A stretch of 41,399 nt of DNA from Prevotella sp. UBA4376 (GTDB lineage: Bacteria; Bacteroidota; Bacteroidia; Bacteroidales; Bacteroidaceae), in contig DGRY01000060.1 of assembly GCA_002391185.1 (NCBI GenBank), positions 1 through 41,399 on the forward strand, read 5' to 3'. A program made the translations under genes and the position numbers. Below are positions 32,824 to 41,399 of this stretch, piece after piece. Within the stretch, counting starts at the first letter, position 1; the number at the start of each line of letters is the position of its first letter. The notes beneath the pieces were generated by a model that did not search any database, was not told the origin of the DNA, and saw only the letters and a list, made by a program, of their open reading frames with translations.

Positions 32824-34380
32824 TTACACAAAGGGAAGTTTAATGGTGAATGTTGTCCCCTTGCCATACTCGCTATCCACATGAATTGTACCATCATGAA
32901 GGTCAACCATCTTGCGAACATAAGCAAGTCCAAGTCCAAAGCCCTTTACATCATGTTTATTACCTGTATGTACACGATAGAACTTCTCAAATATCTTTTT
33001 AACATTCTCCTTGCGTATGCCCTGTCCTGTGTCGCGAATGCTCACACAAACCTTATCGCCATCGTTCCACGTACGGATATACACATTTAGCGGTTGCTCT
33101 GGCTTACGGTATTTTACCGCATTATCAAGAAGATTGAATATTACATTCTGGAAGTGCATGTCATCAACATATATTGTTGAATCAACAGCTTCTATTTCTG
33201 TAAACACCTTACCACCTGTATGTTCCACGCGTAAAGTAAATGAATTACCAATATTCTCAACCATTTCATTGAGATCAATCTCACGTTTCTTCAAAACAGC
33301 CTTCTTGCGGTCATACATACTCATCTGAAGAACTTTCTCAACAAGGAAACGTAAACGTTTTGACTCATCGTTTATTACCCCACCGAGATGTGCCATCATA
33401 TTGGTACTTTTTTCAACACTCTTATCATTAAGCATCTGAGCAGCAAGCGAAATGCTGGCTATAGGAGTCTTCAGTTCATGGGTCATATTGTTGATGAAGT
33501 CATTCTTCATTTCACTATAGCGCTTACTCCTGAATATCACAACAATGGTGAAGATGAAGGTAATCAACAACACTAAAGTGAAGATAATGCTTGGAATCAT
33601 GAAACGCACAGACGAGAATATATAACTATTCATATCTGGGAAATGAACCTTTACAACTCCCATCTTTGACTGTGGGTCGTAGCGGAAAAGAAGCTGACTA
33701 TAGGTATTTTCCTCTCCTTCATCAGTATAATCAGGACAACGATAAACCTCACGTCCATCCTGAGTGAACACACGAAAATGATATTTTATATTTATACCAT
33801 TGTTCATCAATTCGGCATTAAGATCTCTATCAAGCATCTTGAAGTTTATACGCTCCTTCAAAGGCTTGTCACTTGCAGAATAGAGAATAGAATAAACCAC
33901 CTCATCTAACAACGCCTTTTGATAAACATAACGATTCTTCACAATCTCTTGAAGAGACTTACTTGCCTCTGAAATGGAGTTTTTATCCGTCTTAAGAATC
34001 ATACCTTTAGGAAGCGTTGAAGGCTTCGTTGTTATTGTCTTCAATTCAAAAGATGAATAAATTGTGCCATCCTTACCCACAGTAGAATACTGGTGCGACT
34101 GTTGTATTGTGCCATCATTAGGCTGTCCAGAACGAGTACCTACAGAATCTACACTATATGAACGCCGCTCTGTCTCATTCACATCTTTTTCAAGGAATCT
34201 ATGAGTTTCGTTAAGCTCAAGATTACGTGATGCTTGATATAGAGCTCTATTCACAGACTCATCAAACTGCTCTCGCTTCATATCAGCCATTTCCTGAATA
34301 TAGCTAAGCTGAAGATAGAGCAAACCAAGGAATGACATTCCCATGATGATTGCGATTGTCCAAATAGTTCTTTTCTTCAT
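32824..34380 (-). CDS. rprX: Sensor histidine kinase (RprX-like)
   Basis: This 518-residue inner-membrane protein has TM1 at about 5-26, a periplasmic sensor of about 230 residues and TM2 at about 259-284. The kinase core shows H-box MTHELKTPIAS (His301), N-box FNLLDNAVKY (Asn420), G1 DTGQGI (450-455) and G2 GFGLGL (480-485). No HAMP or PAS domain is evident. It should phosphorylate the regulator encoded next. It has a good promoter and begins a transcription unit that can run through rprY, ftsY, rimO and both HU genes. Confidence 0.9.
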   Translation of the reverse strand: MKKRTIWTIAIIMGMSFLGLLYLQLSYIQEMADMKREQFDESVNRALYQASRNLELNETHRFLEKDVNETERRSYSVDSVGTRSGQPNDGTIQQSHQYSTVGKDGTIYSSFELKTITTKPSTLPKGMILKTDKNSISEASKSLQEIVKNRYVYQKALLDEVVYSILYSASDKPLKERINFKMLDRDLNAELMNNGINIKYHFRVFTQDGREVYRCPDYTDEGEENTYSQLLFRYDPQSKMGVVKVHFPDMNSYIFSSVRFMIPSIIFTLVLLITFIFTIVVIFRSKRYSEMKNDFINNMTHELKTPIASISLAAQMLNDKSVEKSTNMMAHLGGVINDESKRLRFLVEKVLQMSMYDRKKAVLKKREIDLNEMVENIGNSFTLRVEHTGGKVFTEIEAVDSTIYVDDMHFQNVIFNLLDNAVKYRKPEQPLNVYIRTWNDGDKVCVSIRDTGQGIRKENVKKIFEKFYRVHTGNKHDVKGFGLGLAYVRKMVDLHDGTIHVDSEYGKGTTFTIKLPFV

Positions 34381-34396
34381 GTTCTAATGTTTGGTT

Positions 34397-34428
34397 GCAA
34401 AGATAGCAAAATCTTAAACGTTTAACAA
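34397..34428 (-). promoter_or_regulatory. Promoter of rprX with palindromic spacer
   Basis: On the minus strand TATCTTTGC (34397-34405) is a full -7 match and TTG (34426-34428) a -33 match at 20 bases. The spacer holds a perfect 12-bp palindrome, TTAAACGTTTAA (34414-34425), and just upstream lies a related GTTAACGTTTTA. Two similar boxes at and above -33 fit a response-regulator site, possibly RprY autoregulation. Confidence 0.65.
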
Positions 34429-34440
34429 TAAAACGTTAAC

Positions 34441-34484
34441 AAAAAAGGTCTTATTTCTGTTTGTTAACAAAAACAAGACCTTTT
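34441..34484. terminator. Terminator of the purF-carA-carB unit
   Basis: AAAAGGTCTT (34443-34452) and AAGACCTTTT (34475-34484) form a perfect 10-bp stem, followed on the minus strand by a run of T. It starts 20 bases past the carB stop. The A and T flanks would let it work in either direction, but no plus-strand gene reads into it. Confidence 0.85.
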
Positions 34485-34504
34485 AGTTAAATATATGCAA
34501 CTAA

Positions 34505-37500
34505 TTAATATTCACCCCATGCTTTTATATCAATATCATCAAGCGATAATGTTGTAAATGCATTAATGAATGAACTTGCTAAACGACTATTAGTAATAAG
34601 CGGTACGTTAAGATCAATAGCTGCACGACGAATCTTATAACCATTAGTAAGCTCATGTGGAGTAAGATCCTTTGGTATGTTAACTACCATATCAATCTTC
34701 TTCTCATGAAGCAAATCAAGAGCCTGTGGCTGCTGCCCTTCTTCAGATGGCCAGTAAACACGAGTGTTCTCTACTCCATTCTCAGCAAGATATTTGCTTG
34801 TTCCACCTGTGGCATAGAGATTATATCCTTTCTCTTTCAAACGCTTCGCAGCATCAAGCATTTCAGCCTTCTGCTTTGCTCCACCAGTAGAAAGCATTAT
34901 ATTCTTCTTAGGAATACGATGACCAACAGAAAGCATACTCTTGAGAAGCGCCTGATTAGTATCATCACCCAAACAGCCTACCTCACCGGTAGAACTCATA
35001 TCTACACCAAGCACAGGATCGGCTTTCTGCAAACGATTGAACGAGAACTGACTTGCCTTTATACCAACATAATCAAGATCGAAGAGATTTTTCTTTGGCT
35101 TTTCAACAGGGAGTCCAAGCATAACCTTCGTTGCAAGCTCAATAAGGTTAATCTTAAGCACCTTGCTCACAAATGGGAAAGAGCGTGAAGCACGCAGGTT
35201 ACATTCAATAACGAGAATATCGTTCTCACGAGCCATATACTGAATGTTGAAAGGACCATTGATGTGCAAAGCCTGAGCTATCTGACGACTAACGCGCTTT
35301 ATGCGGCGAACAGTCTCAACATACAACTTCTGTGGTGGAAACTCTATGGTTGCGTCACCAGAGTGAACACCGGCAAATTCAATATGTTCAGAGATGGCAT
35401 AGGCAATAACCTCACCATTCTTAGCCACAGCATCAAACTCAATTTCCTTAGCATGCTCTATAAACTTGCTAACAACGACAGGATGCTCCGCACTCACATT
35501 TGCTGCCAACTGAAGGAAACGCTTCAACTCATCCTCGTTAGAACAGATGTTCATAGCTGCTCCCGAGAGCACGTATGATGGTCGAACCAGTACAGGGAAT
35601 CCTACTCGCTCTACAAAGGCATTAATATCAGCCATGCTTGTAAGGGCACTCCACTCAGGCTGATTAATCTTGTTATTGGTGAGCATAGCAGAGAACTTGG
35701 CACGATCCTCGGCATTGTCGATATCCTTAGCTGAAGTGCCGAGTATTGGCACATTCTGCTCATCAAGATACATAGCAAGATTGTTAGGTATCTGACCACC
35801 AGTAGAAACAATCACACCATGAGGACATTCCATATCTATGATATCCATAACACGCTCAAAGGTGAGCTCGTCAAAATAAAGACGATCACACATATCATAA
35901 TCAGTAGATACTGTCTCTGGGTTATAGTTGATCATTATACTTCTATAACCAGCCTTACCGATAGTGTTAAGAGCCTGAACACCACACCAGTCGAACTCAA
36001 CAGACGATCCAATGCGATAAGCTCCTGAACCTAATACGATAATAGAACGGTCATCACGCTCAAAAGTAATATCGCTATTTACACCGCTGTAAGTAACATA
36101 AAGATAATTTGTTTGAGCTGGGTATTCTGCTGCAAGGGTATCTATCTGCTTAACTACAGGAAGAATGCCATAGTTCTTACGCAATTTGCGAACAACCATT
36201 GCCGCCTTGTGCATATTAGGCATCTCGTCCTCAAGTCCTACAGCGCGAGCAATCTGGAAATCGGTGAAACCATATACCTTTGCGGTACGAAGAAGTTCCT
36301 TCTCCAGAGTATTGATATTGCACTTCTTAAGCTTCTCATCAATATCTATGATATGCTTCAGTTTGTTTAGGAACCACTTGTCTATCTTGGTAAGATCATG
36401 AATCTGATCAACGGTGTATCCCTTGTGCATTGCCTTAGAGATTACGAACACACGTTTATCTGTTGGCTCTTGAAGAGCAGCATCAAGATTATCTATCTCA
36501 AGTTCTTTGTTCTCCACAAAGCCATGCATACCCTGCCCAATCATACGAAGTCCCTTCTGGATAGCTTCCTCGAAATTACGACCTACTGCCATAACTTCAC
36601 CAACAGACTTCATAGAAGAACCAAGTTCTTTGTCAACTCCACGGAACTTAGAAAGATCCCAGCGTGGAATCTTACATACAACATAGTCGAGAGCAGGTTC
36701 AAAGAAAGCCGAGGTGGTCTTGGTTACAGAGTTTTTCAATTCGAAAAGACCGTAGCCCATTCCCAACTTTGCAGCAACAAAAGCAAGCGGATAACCAGTC
36801 GCCTTTGAAGCCAAGGCCGAAGAACGACTCAAACGAGCATTTACCTCGATAACACGATAATCTTCTGATTCAGGATCGAAAGCATACTGCACGTTACACT
36901 CACCAACAATACCTATATGACGAACTATCTTTATAGAAAGAGCTCTAAGTTTGTGATATTCCGAATTTGTAAGAGTCTGTGAAGGAGCAATAACAATACT
37001 CTCACCAGTATGAATGCCCAGCGGATCGAAATTCTCCATGTTACAAACAGTAATACAGTTGTCGTAACGGTCACGAACAACCTCATACTCTATCTCTTTC
37101 CAACCCTTCAAACTCTTCTCTACAAGCACCTGTGGAGAGAAAGAGAATGCCTTCTCACAAAGAACATTCAATTCTTCTTCGTTATCGGCGAAACCAGAGC
37201 CTAAGCCACCAAGCGCGTAAGCTGCACGAACAATAACAGGATAACCTACTTCTTTAGCAGCCTTGCGAGCCTGTTCTATATTCTCACACGCCTCGCTCTT
37301 GATTGTCTTTACGTCAATCTCATCCAGACGCTCTACGAAGAGCTCACGATCTTCTGTGTTCATGATGGCTTCAACAGGAGTTCCAAGTACCTTGACATTA
37401 TACTTATCAAGAATACCGCTCTGCTGAAGTTCCACTCCACAGTTGAGGGCAGTCTGACCGCCAAAAGAGAGCAGAATACCATCTGGTTTCTCCTTCTGGA

Positions 37501-37729
37501 TAACACGCTCTACGAAATAAGGCTGAACAGGAAGGAAATAAATCTGATCGGCAACACCTTCCGAGGTCTGTACTGTTGCAATATTAGGATTGATAAGAAC
37601 AGTTTCAACACCCTCTTCACGCAATGCCTTAAGAGCCTGTGAACCAGAGTAGTCAAACTCTCCAGCCTCTCCTATCTTCAATGCTCCAGAACCAAGGAGC
37701 AACACTTTCTTTATATTATTATCTTTCAT
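34505..37729 (-). CDS. carB: Carbamoyl-phosphate synthase large subunit
   Basis: The 1074 residues match the usual CarB length. Two homologous ATP-grasp halves are visible, the first opening with KVLLLGSGALKIGEAGEFDYSGSQA and the second with IIVLGSGAYRIGSSVEFDWCGVQA near residue 565. The C-terminal about 140 residues form the MGS-like allosteric domain (MLDAAKRLKEKGYNLYATGGTSKYL). With CarA it makes carbamoyl phosphate for pyrimidine and arginine synthesis in the cytoplasm. It lies 75 bases after carA and ends at a strong terminator. Confidence 0.97.
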   Translation of the reverse strand: MKDNNIKKVLLLGSGALKIGEAGEFDYSGSQALKALREEGVETVLINPNIATVQTSEGVADQIYFLPVQPYFVERVIQKEKPDGILLSFGGQTALNCGVELQQSGILDKYNVKVLGTPVEAIMNTEDRELFVERLDEIDVKTIKSEACENIEQARKAAKEVGYPVIVRAAYALGGLGSGFADNEEELNVLCEKAFSFSPQVLVEKSLKGWKEIEYEVVRDRYDNCITVCNMENFDPLGIHTGESIVIAPSQTLTNSEYHKLRALSIKIVRHIGIVGECNVQYAFDPESEDYRVIEVNARLSRSSALASKATGYPLAFVAAKLGMGYGLFELKNSVTKTTSAFFEPALDYVVCKIPRWDLSKFRGVDKELGSSMKSVGEVMAVGRNFEEAIQKGLRMIGQGMHGFVENKELEIDNLDAALQEPTDKRVFVISKAMHKGYTVDQIHDLTKIDKWFLNKLKHIIDIDEKLKKCNINTLEKELLRTAKVYGFTDFQIARAVGLEDEMPNMHKAAMVVRKLRKNYGILPVVKQIDTLAAEYPAQTNYLYVTYSGVNSDITFERDDRSIIVLGSGAYRIGSSVEFDWCGVQALNTIGKAGYRSIMINYNPETVSTDYDMCDRLYFDELTFERVMDIIDMECPHGVIVSTGGQIPNNLAMYLDEQNVPILGTSAKDIDNAEDRAKFSAMLTNNKINQPEWSALTSMADINAFVERVGFPVLVRPSYVLSGAAMNICSNEDELKRFLQLAANVSAEHPVVVSKFIEHAKEIEFDAVAKNGEVIAYAISEHIEFAGVHSGDATIEFPPQKLYVETVRRIKRVSRQIAQALHINGPFNIQYMARENDILVIECNLRASRSFPFVSKVLKINLIELATKVMLGLPVEKPKKNLFDLDYVGIKASQFSFNRLQKADPVLGVDMSSTGEVGCLGDDTNQALLKSMLSVGHRIPKKNIMLSTGGAKQKAEMLDAAKRLKEKGYNLYATGGTSKYLAENGVENTRVYWPSEEGQQPQALDLLHEKKIDMVVNIPKDLTPHELTNGYKIRRAAIDLNVPLITNSRLASSFINAFTTLSLDDIDIKAWGEY

Positions 37730-37804
37730 CCGACAAGAATTAAAATGTGGAACCGAAGGTCATAGACCAACGGGGAGTAAATATTATAATATACGGGGTA
37801 TAGA

Positions 37805-38881
37805 TTACTTGAGAGTTTCTATGAAACGGTCAAACATAAACTCTGTATCAACAGGTCCTGAGCATGCTTCAGGATGGAACTGTGAAGAGAACCAAGGATT
37901 CACCTTATGACGAATACCCTCGTTACTACCATCATTCATATTCACAAATAGTTCCTCCCAATCAGCGCCAAGCGTCTTGGCATCAACAGCATAACCATGA
38001 TTCTGAGAGGTTATATAACATTTTTCTGTTCCTACAAGACGAACAGGTTGATTATGACCACGGTGACCGTATTTCAATTTATAGATTGTTGCACCCGCAG
38101 CCTTGCTCAACAGCTGATTACCCATGCAGATACCACAGATAGGCTTTGTTGACTGACTCATCTGCTTGCGAATAATCTCTACAGCATCAGAACACATGTC
38201 AGGATCACCAGGACCATTAGCAAGGAACAAGCCATCAAATTGCATAGAAGTATAGTCGTAGTTCCATGGTACTCGGATAACCTCTACTCCACGTTCAACA
38301 AGACAACGAATGATATTAGCCTTCACACCACAATCAACGAGCACAACCTTCTTTCCTGCGCCCTCATTATACTTGATGATGTTCTTGCAGCTTACCTTGT
38401 CAACGAAGTTCACGCCCTCATAGTGTGCCTCAGGAATATTATCTGGTTCATCATCAAAGATAATCTTACCCATCATCACACCATGCTCTCGCAACACTTT
38501 CGTAAGCTCACGGGTGTCAATACCTGTAATGCCAGGAACATGCTCACGCTTCAGCCAGTCTCCCAAACTTTCAACTGCATTCCAATGGCTATACTGCTCT
38601 GTGTAGTCATTGACAATAATAGCAGAAGCATAAATCTTGTCGCTCTCCATGAATGTAGGAATACCACTCTTTTCAATGGTAAATGGTGGCACACCATAAT
38701 TACCCACCAAAGGGAATGTCATTGTGAGCAACTGTCCTGCATAAGAGGGGTCAGTAAGACTCTCGGGATAACCCATCATGGCAGTATTGAATACAACCTC
38801 ACCTGCTACAGGCTGTTCATATCCAAAGCTCTGTCCATGAAACTTGGTTCCATCACTTAAGATTAATGTCACATTCTTCAT
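37805..38881 (-). CDS. carA: Carbamoyl-phosphate synthase small (glutaminase) subunit
   Basis: This 358-residue protein has the CarA N-terminal domain (SFGYEQPVAGEVVFNTAMMGYPESLTDPSYAGQ) and a class I glutaminase domain from about 178. The catalytic triad is Cys252 (GICMGNQLL), His336 and Glu338 (FHPEA). The nucleophile motif has Asn where E. coli CarA has His (GICLGHQ). That residue is not part of the triad, so activity should be kept. It supplies ammonia to CarB and lies 41 bases after purF. Confidence 0.97.
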   Translation of the reverse strand: MKNVTLILSDGTKFHGQSFGYEQPVAGEVVFNTAMMGYPESLTDPSYAGQLLTMTFPLVGNYGVPPFTIEKSGIPTFMESDKIYASAIIVNDYTEQYSHWNAVESLGDWLKREHVPGITGIDTRELTKVLREHGVMMGKIIFDDEPDNIPEAHYEGVNFVDKVSCKNIIKYNEGAGKKVVLVDCGVKANIIRCLVERGVEVIRVPWNYDYTSMQFDGLFLANGPGDPDMCSDAVEIIRKQMSQSTKPICGICMGNQLLSKAAGATIYKLKYGHRGHNQPVRLVGTEKCYITSQNHGYAVDAKTLGADWEELFVNMNDGSNEGIRHKVNPWFSSQFHPEACSGPVDTEFMFDRFIETLK

Positions 38882-38922
38882 CTATACCTTCTTTGATATT
38901 TAAATTTGTTCTATGATTATTT

Positions 38923-40812
38923 TTAGTTTTTTTTGAATACCTTCTCAACAAAGTTCACGAAAGCCTCGTTACAATGCTTGGTACCACCTGGAGTAGGATA
39001 TTTTCCTGTAAAATACCAATCGCCTTTGTGATTAGGAATTGCCTTGTGCAATCCATCAATACTTTGGAACACAAGTTCTATAGGGGTAGTAACACCTTCT
39101 GGGCGAAGCATCTCAACAATCTTCTCGTTAATCTCTTCTGGAGTGAACGCCTTGTAGATATTACGCACAGCATTAACCATCTCAGTCTTTGGCTTCTTAA
39201 GTTCTTCCTTACAAGCCTCATAGGTCTGCGTTATAACATCTGTCATATTGCGTTCCTTTAGAAGTTCTATTGTTGCACGGAACACGCAGAACTCTTCAAG
39301 ACGAGGCATATCTATTCCATAATAGTCGGGGTAACGAATCTGTGGTGCACTTGACACAACAACCATCTTCTTTGGATGCAGACGATCCATAATACGGAGA
39401 ATACTCTCCTTCAATGTTGTACCACGCACAATAGAGTCGTCTATGATTACCAGATTATCCACATAGGGTTCAAGACTTCCATAAGTGATGTCATACACGT
39501 GAGATGCCAGATCATTGCGCGAATTTCCTTCCGTAATAAAGGTTCTCAGTTTGATATCTTTCCATGCAATCTTCTCTGAACGAACATAATCATTGAGAAT
39601 CTCTGTAAGTTCCTCATGTGTTGGCACGTGTCCCAGACTCTCTATCTTCTTTATTTTCTGTTCGTTGATATAGTTCTTGAATCCCTTAAGCAAACCATAG
39701 TATGCTACTTCTGCCGTATTAGGAATATAAGAGAACACACTATGCTGATAGTCGTAATCAACAGCTTTCAACACCTGAGGTGTAAGCTGTTCGCCTAACA
39801 GTTTGCGTTCACGATAGATATCGGTATCAGAGCCACGAGAGAAATATATACGCTCAAAAGAGCAAGCACTATCACCCTTCTGTGGAATAATCTCTTCGAT
39901 AGAGCAATCGCCATTACGTTTCACCATAAGTGCCGTTCCTGGCATAAGTTCCTTAATATCACTTGCTTCAAGTTCAAAAGTGGTTTGTATAACCGGACGC
40001 TCGCTGGCAAGAACCACTATCTCATCATCCTTATAATAATATGCAGGACGAATCCCCCAAGGGTCGCGCATGGCAAACGACTCGCCGCTACCAGTCATTC
40101 CGCAGATAACATATCCGCCATCAAAATCCTTCATGGTAGTTTTGAGCACGTTGCTCATCTTTACATTGTTCTCAATATATTTTGTGATTTCCAGATTTTC
40201 AAGCTCCATTGCCTTGGCAGCAACGAAATTACGCTCTACCTCACGATCAAGACGATGTCCCATCAGTTCGAGCAAGATGTAAGTGTCGCTATATATACGA
40301 GGGCATTGACCTTGTTGAGTGAGTTTGTCGAAAATTTCTTCTACATTGGTCATGTTGAAGTTTCCGCAGAACGATAGGTTCTTAGCTCTCCAGTTGTTTC
40401 TGCGCAAGAAGGGATGAACATACTGCAAGCCGCTCTTTCCTGTCGTTGAATAGCGTAGATGTCCCATATACATCTCGCCTGCATAAGGAAGAATTTTCTC
40501 AGCATACTCTGCATCAGAGAGTTTATCTGGATCTACATCCTTAAAAGCCTCATTAACAATTCCAAAAATCTCCTGAATAGCATTGCTTCCCTCGGCACGC
40601 TCACGGAACATATACTCTCTTCCAGGCTCGGTGTTTAATTTCACACAGGTAAAGCCTGCCCCTTCCTGACCACGATTATGCTGTTTCTCCATCAAAAGAT
40701 ACAGCTTATTGAGGCCATACATCCATGTTCCATATTTTTGCTGGTAGTATTCCAGCGGTTTGAGAAGGCGAATCATCGCAACGCCACAATCCTCATGAAT
40801 AGCTTTTTCCAC
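38923..40812 (-). CDS. purF: Amidophosphoribosyltransferase-like protein (long form)
   Basis: The frame starts with GTG at 40812; an in-frame stop lies directly before it and no ATG precedes the active-site Cys, so GTG is the best start. The N-terminal nucleophile would be Cys9 after an eight-residue propeptide (MEKAIHED), as in precursor forms of PurF. Residues 9 to about 300 form the Ntn glutaminase (GQEGAGF, MGHLRYSTTG, CGNFN, RDPWGIRPAYYY). The phosphoribosyl half shows RIYFSRGSDTDIYRERKLLGEQL (about 321-343) and the PRPP loop VIIDDSIVRGTT (455-466). At 629 residues it is much longer than common PurF (about 470-510), with extra sequence around 350-430 and after 515. It should catalyse the first step of purine synthesis, or be a clade-specific paralogue. 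Its adjacency to carAB is one I recall from Bacteroidetes genomes. Confidence 0.85.
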   Translation of the reverse strand: MEKAIHEDCGVAMIRLLKPLEYYQQKYGTWMYGLNKLYLLMEKQHNRGQEGAGFTCVKLNTEPGREYMFRERAEGSNAIQEIFGIVNEAFKDVDPDKLSDAEYAEKILPYAGEMYMGHLRYSTTGKSGLQYVHPFLRRNNWRAKNLSFCGNFNMTNVEEIFDKLTQQGQCPRIYSDTYILLELMGHRLDREVERNFVAAKAMELENLEITKYIENNVKMSNVLKTTMKDFDGGYVICGMTGSGESFAMRDPWGIRPAYYYKDDEIVVLASERPVIQTTFELEASDIKELMPGTALMVKRNGDCSIEEIIPQKGDSACSFERIYFSRGSDTDIYRERKLLGEQLTPQVLKAVDYDYQHSVFSYIPNTAEVAYYGLLKGFKNYINEQKIKKIESLGHVPTHEELTEILNDYVRSEKIAWKDIKLRTFITEGNSRNDLASHVYDITYGSLEPYVDNLVIIDDSIVRGTTLKESILRIMDRLHPKKMVVVSSAPQIRYPDYYGIDMPRLEEFCVFRATIELLKERNMTDVITQTYEACKEELKKPKTEMVNAVRNIYKAFTPEEINEKIVEMLRPEGVTTPIELVFQSIDGLHKAIPNHKGDWYFTGKYPTPGGTKHCNEAFVNFVEKVFKKN

Positions 40813-40855
40813 TTAATCTTATATTTTAATTTCTTTTACCTTATACTTATATCAC

Positions 40856-40912
40856 AAAAAAAATGAAGAACAAAAAAGACTTCTTTAGCGAAATCAATTT
40901 TTATTCTTCATT
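40856..40912 (-). terminator. Possible terminator after the small ORF
   Basis: On the minus strand AATGAAGAA (40912-40904) can pair with TTCTTCATT (40870-40862) and is followed by eight T (complement of 40856-40863). The loop of about 33 bases is long, and a second copy of the left arm at 40912-40920 offers another pairing. Confidence 0.4.
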
Positions 40913-40919
40913 TCTTCAT

Positions 40920-41135
40920 TTATATTATTAATTGTTGTTTTAAGATACCACAAAAGGCAATGTCCATTAACGTAGTGTTGTGAGTCAACATCAAATCACC
41001 ACCATAAAAGCCTTTCAAATCATCAAAATGATGTTGAGCAATACTACTGAAATAGGAAATGAATTCTCCTCCTGAGTAACTACCCAAGAAGACTAAAAAG
41101 GGCAACACGAAAAGTACAAGAACTGACTTCTTCAT
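40920..41135 (-). CDS. Small secreted or membrane peptide of unknown function
   Basis: An ATG at 41135 gives 71 residues, beginning MKKSVLVLFVLPFLVFLGSY, a good signal peptide or membrane anchor. The rest (SGGEFISYFSSIAQHHFDDL...) has no domain I recognise. An alternative ATG at 41150 adds MKHKD. A full promoter match upstream puts the transcription start near 41161, and a possible terminator follows the stop. These flanks are the main reason to accept it. It could instead be part of a longer purF leader. Confidence 0.45.
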   Translation of the reverse strand: MKKSVLVLFVLPFLVFLGSYSGGEFISYFSSIAQHHFDDLKGFYGGDLMLTHNTTLMDIAFCGILKQQLII

Positions 41136-41167
41136 ATCTTTATGTTTCATTGTGGTATAAAAACTTT

Positions 41168-41199
41168 GCAAAGTTACTCATTATTTTGGAGACTGCAAA
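41168..41199 (-). promoter_or_regulatory. Promoter of the small ORF (or of purF)
   Basis: On the minus strand TAACTTTGC (41168-41176) is a full -7 match and TTTG (complement of 41196-41199) a full -33 match, 19 bases apart. I find no good promoter closer to purF, so this one may also serve purF, carA and carB by read-through. The remaining 41200-41399 shows no gene. Confidence 0.65.
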
Positions 41200-41399
41200 A
41201 TAAATGCCCGCATTTTTGACGTTAAACGCCAACACTCTTTCTACAATAAATATTATAAAAGCGCACAGCGCTTCATTTCTTCCCGCTGGTCAGAGGAACT
41301 CTTCAATATTCATTACTGAAGTTTCGTAAGTGAATATTTACTCTAAAATATTATCAAGAATTAGAGAATTAGAGAATTTTTAGGCTAACGCCCCTATGT

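Noticed and set aside
37740..37800. Repeated ACGGGG words between carA and carB that might be a fourth 11-bp array
   Set aside because: The units do not keep an 11-bp register over more than two copies.
41259..41273. Small hairpin AAGCGC/GCGCTT near the right edge
   Set aside because: Only six pairs, no T-run and no gene end beside it; could be chance.
41340..41380. Direct repeat GAATTAGA (period 8) near the right edge
   Set aside because: Only two full copies of a simple AT-rich word; not related to the 11-bp arrays.

Overview
The window looks like chromosome from a member of the Bacteroidales, most probably Prevotella or a close relative. The DNA is AT-rich. It carries SusC/SusD genes, fimbrillin-family lipoproteins, an RprX/RprY-like two-component pair and a C-terminal tail of a style common in Prevotella secreted proteins. 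Several upstream regions carry the Bacteroidetes promoter pattern (-7 TAnnTTTGC, with TTTG or TTG about 19-20 bases upstream). Every convincing intact gene is on the minus strand. The only plus-strand gene is a broken remnant at the left edge. I see no rRNA, tRNA, CRISPR array or insertion sequence.

Left part (1-14520): a secreted GH43-CBM6 glycosidase and an NADP-type glutamate dehydrogenase each have their own promoter. They are followed (in map order) by a seven-gene polysaccharide/sugar utilisation operon transcribed from about 14440 down to 3428: susC, susD, alkaline phosphatase, a GH63/MGH1-like glycosidase, a ROK sugar kinase, a XylR/AraC-type regulator and a secreted endonuclease/exonuclease/phosphatase-family enzyme. 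Two secreted phosphatase-like enzymes next to one glycosidase and one sugar kinase suggest a phosphorylated glycoside as substrate; this is inference. The operon has a long structured leader with a possible 27-codon upstream ORF, a 13-pair hairpin and a 14-bp inverted repeat beside the promoter.

Middle part (14538-27222): a six-gene surface-fibre operon in transcription order: fimbrillin-like lipoprotein, 940-residue fimbrillin/FISUMP-like protein, two further fimbrillin-like lipoproteins, a 1568-residue secreted protein with a C-terminal sorting-signal-like tail, and a DUF5119-like lipoprotein. Genes overlap or nearly touch, and one promoter precedes the first.

The gap 27223-27938 is not empty. 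It holds a convincing promoter-to-terminator unit of about 256 bases with no credible ORF, a candidate structured RNA with three copies of an 11-base motif. It also has palindromes at the promoter and a 4 x 11-bp tandem array. Similar 11-bp-period arrays lie at 1-33 and 29746-29789.

Right part (27939-41399): a housekeeping cluster rprX, rprY, ftsY, rimO, a short HU protein, and an HU-transmembrane-LysM fusion that could link DNA to the cell wall. Then come purF, carA and carB in transcription order (nucleotide precursor synthesis), ending in a strong terminator, and a small secreted-peptide ORF with its own promoter.
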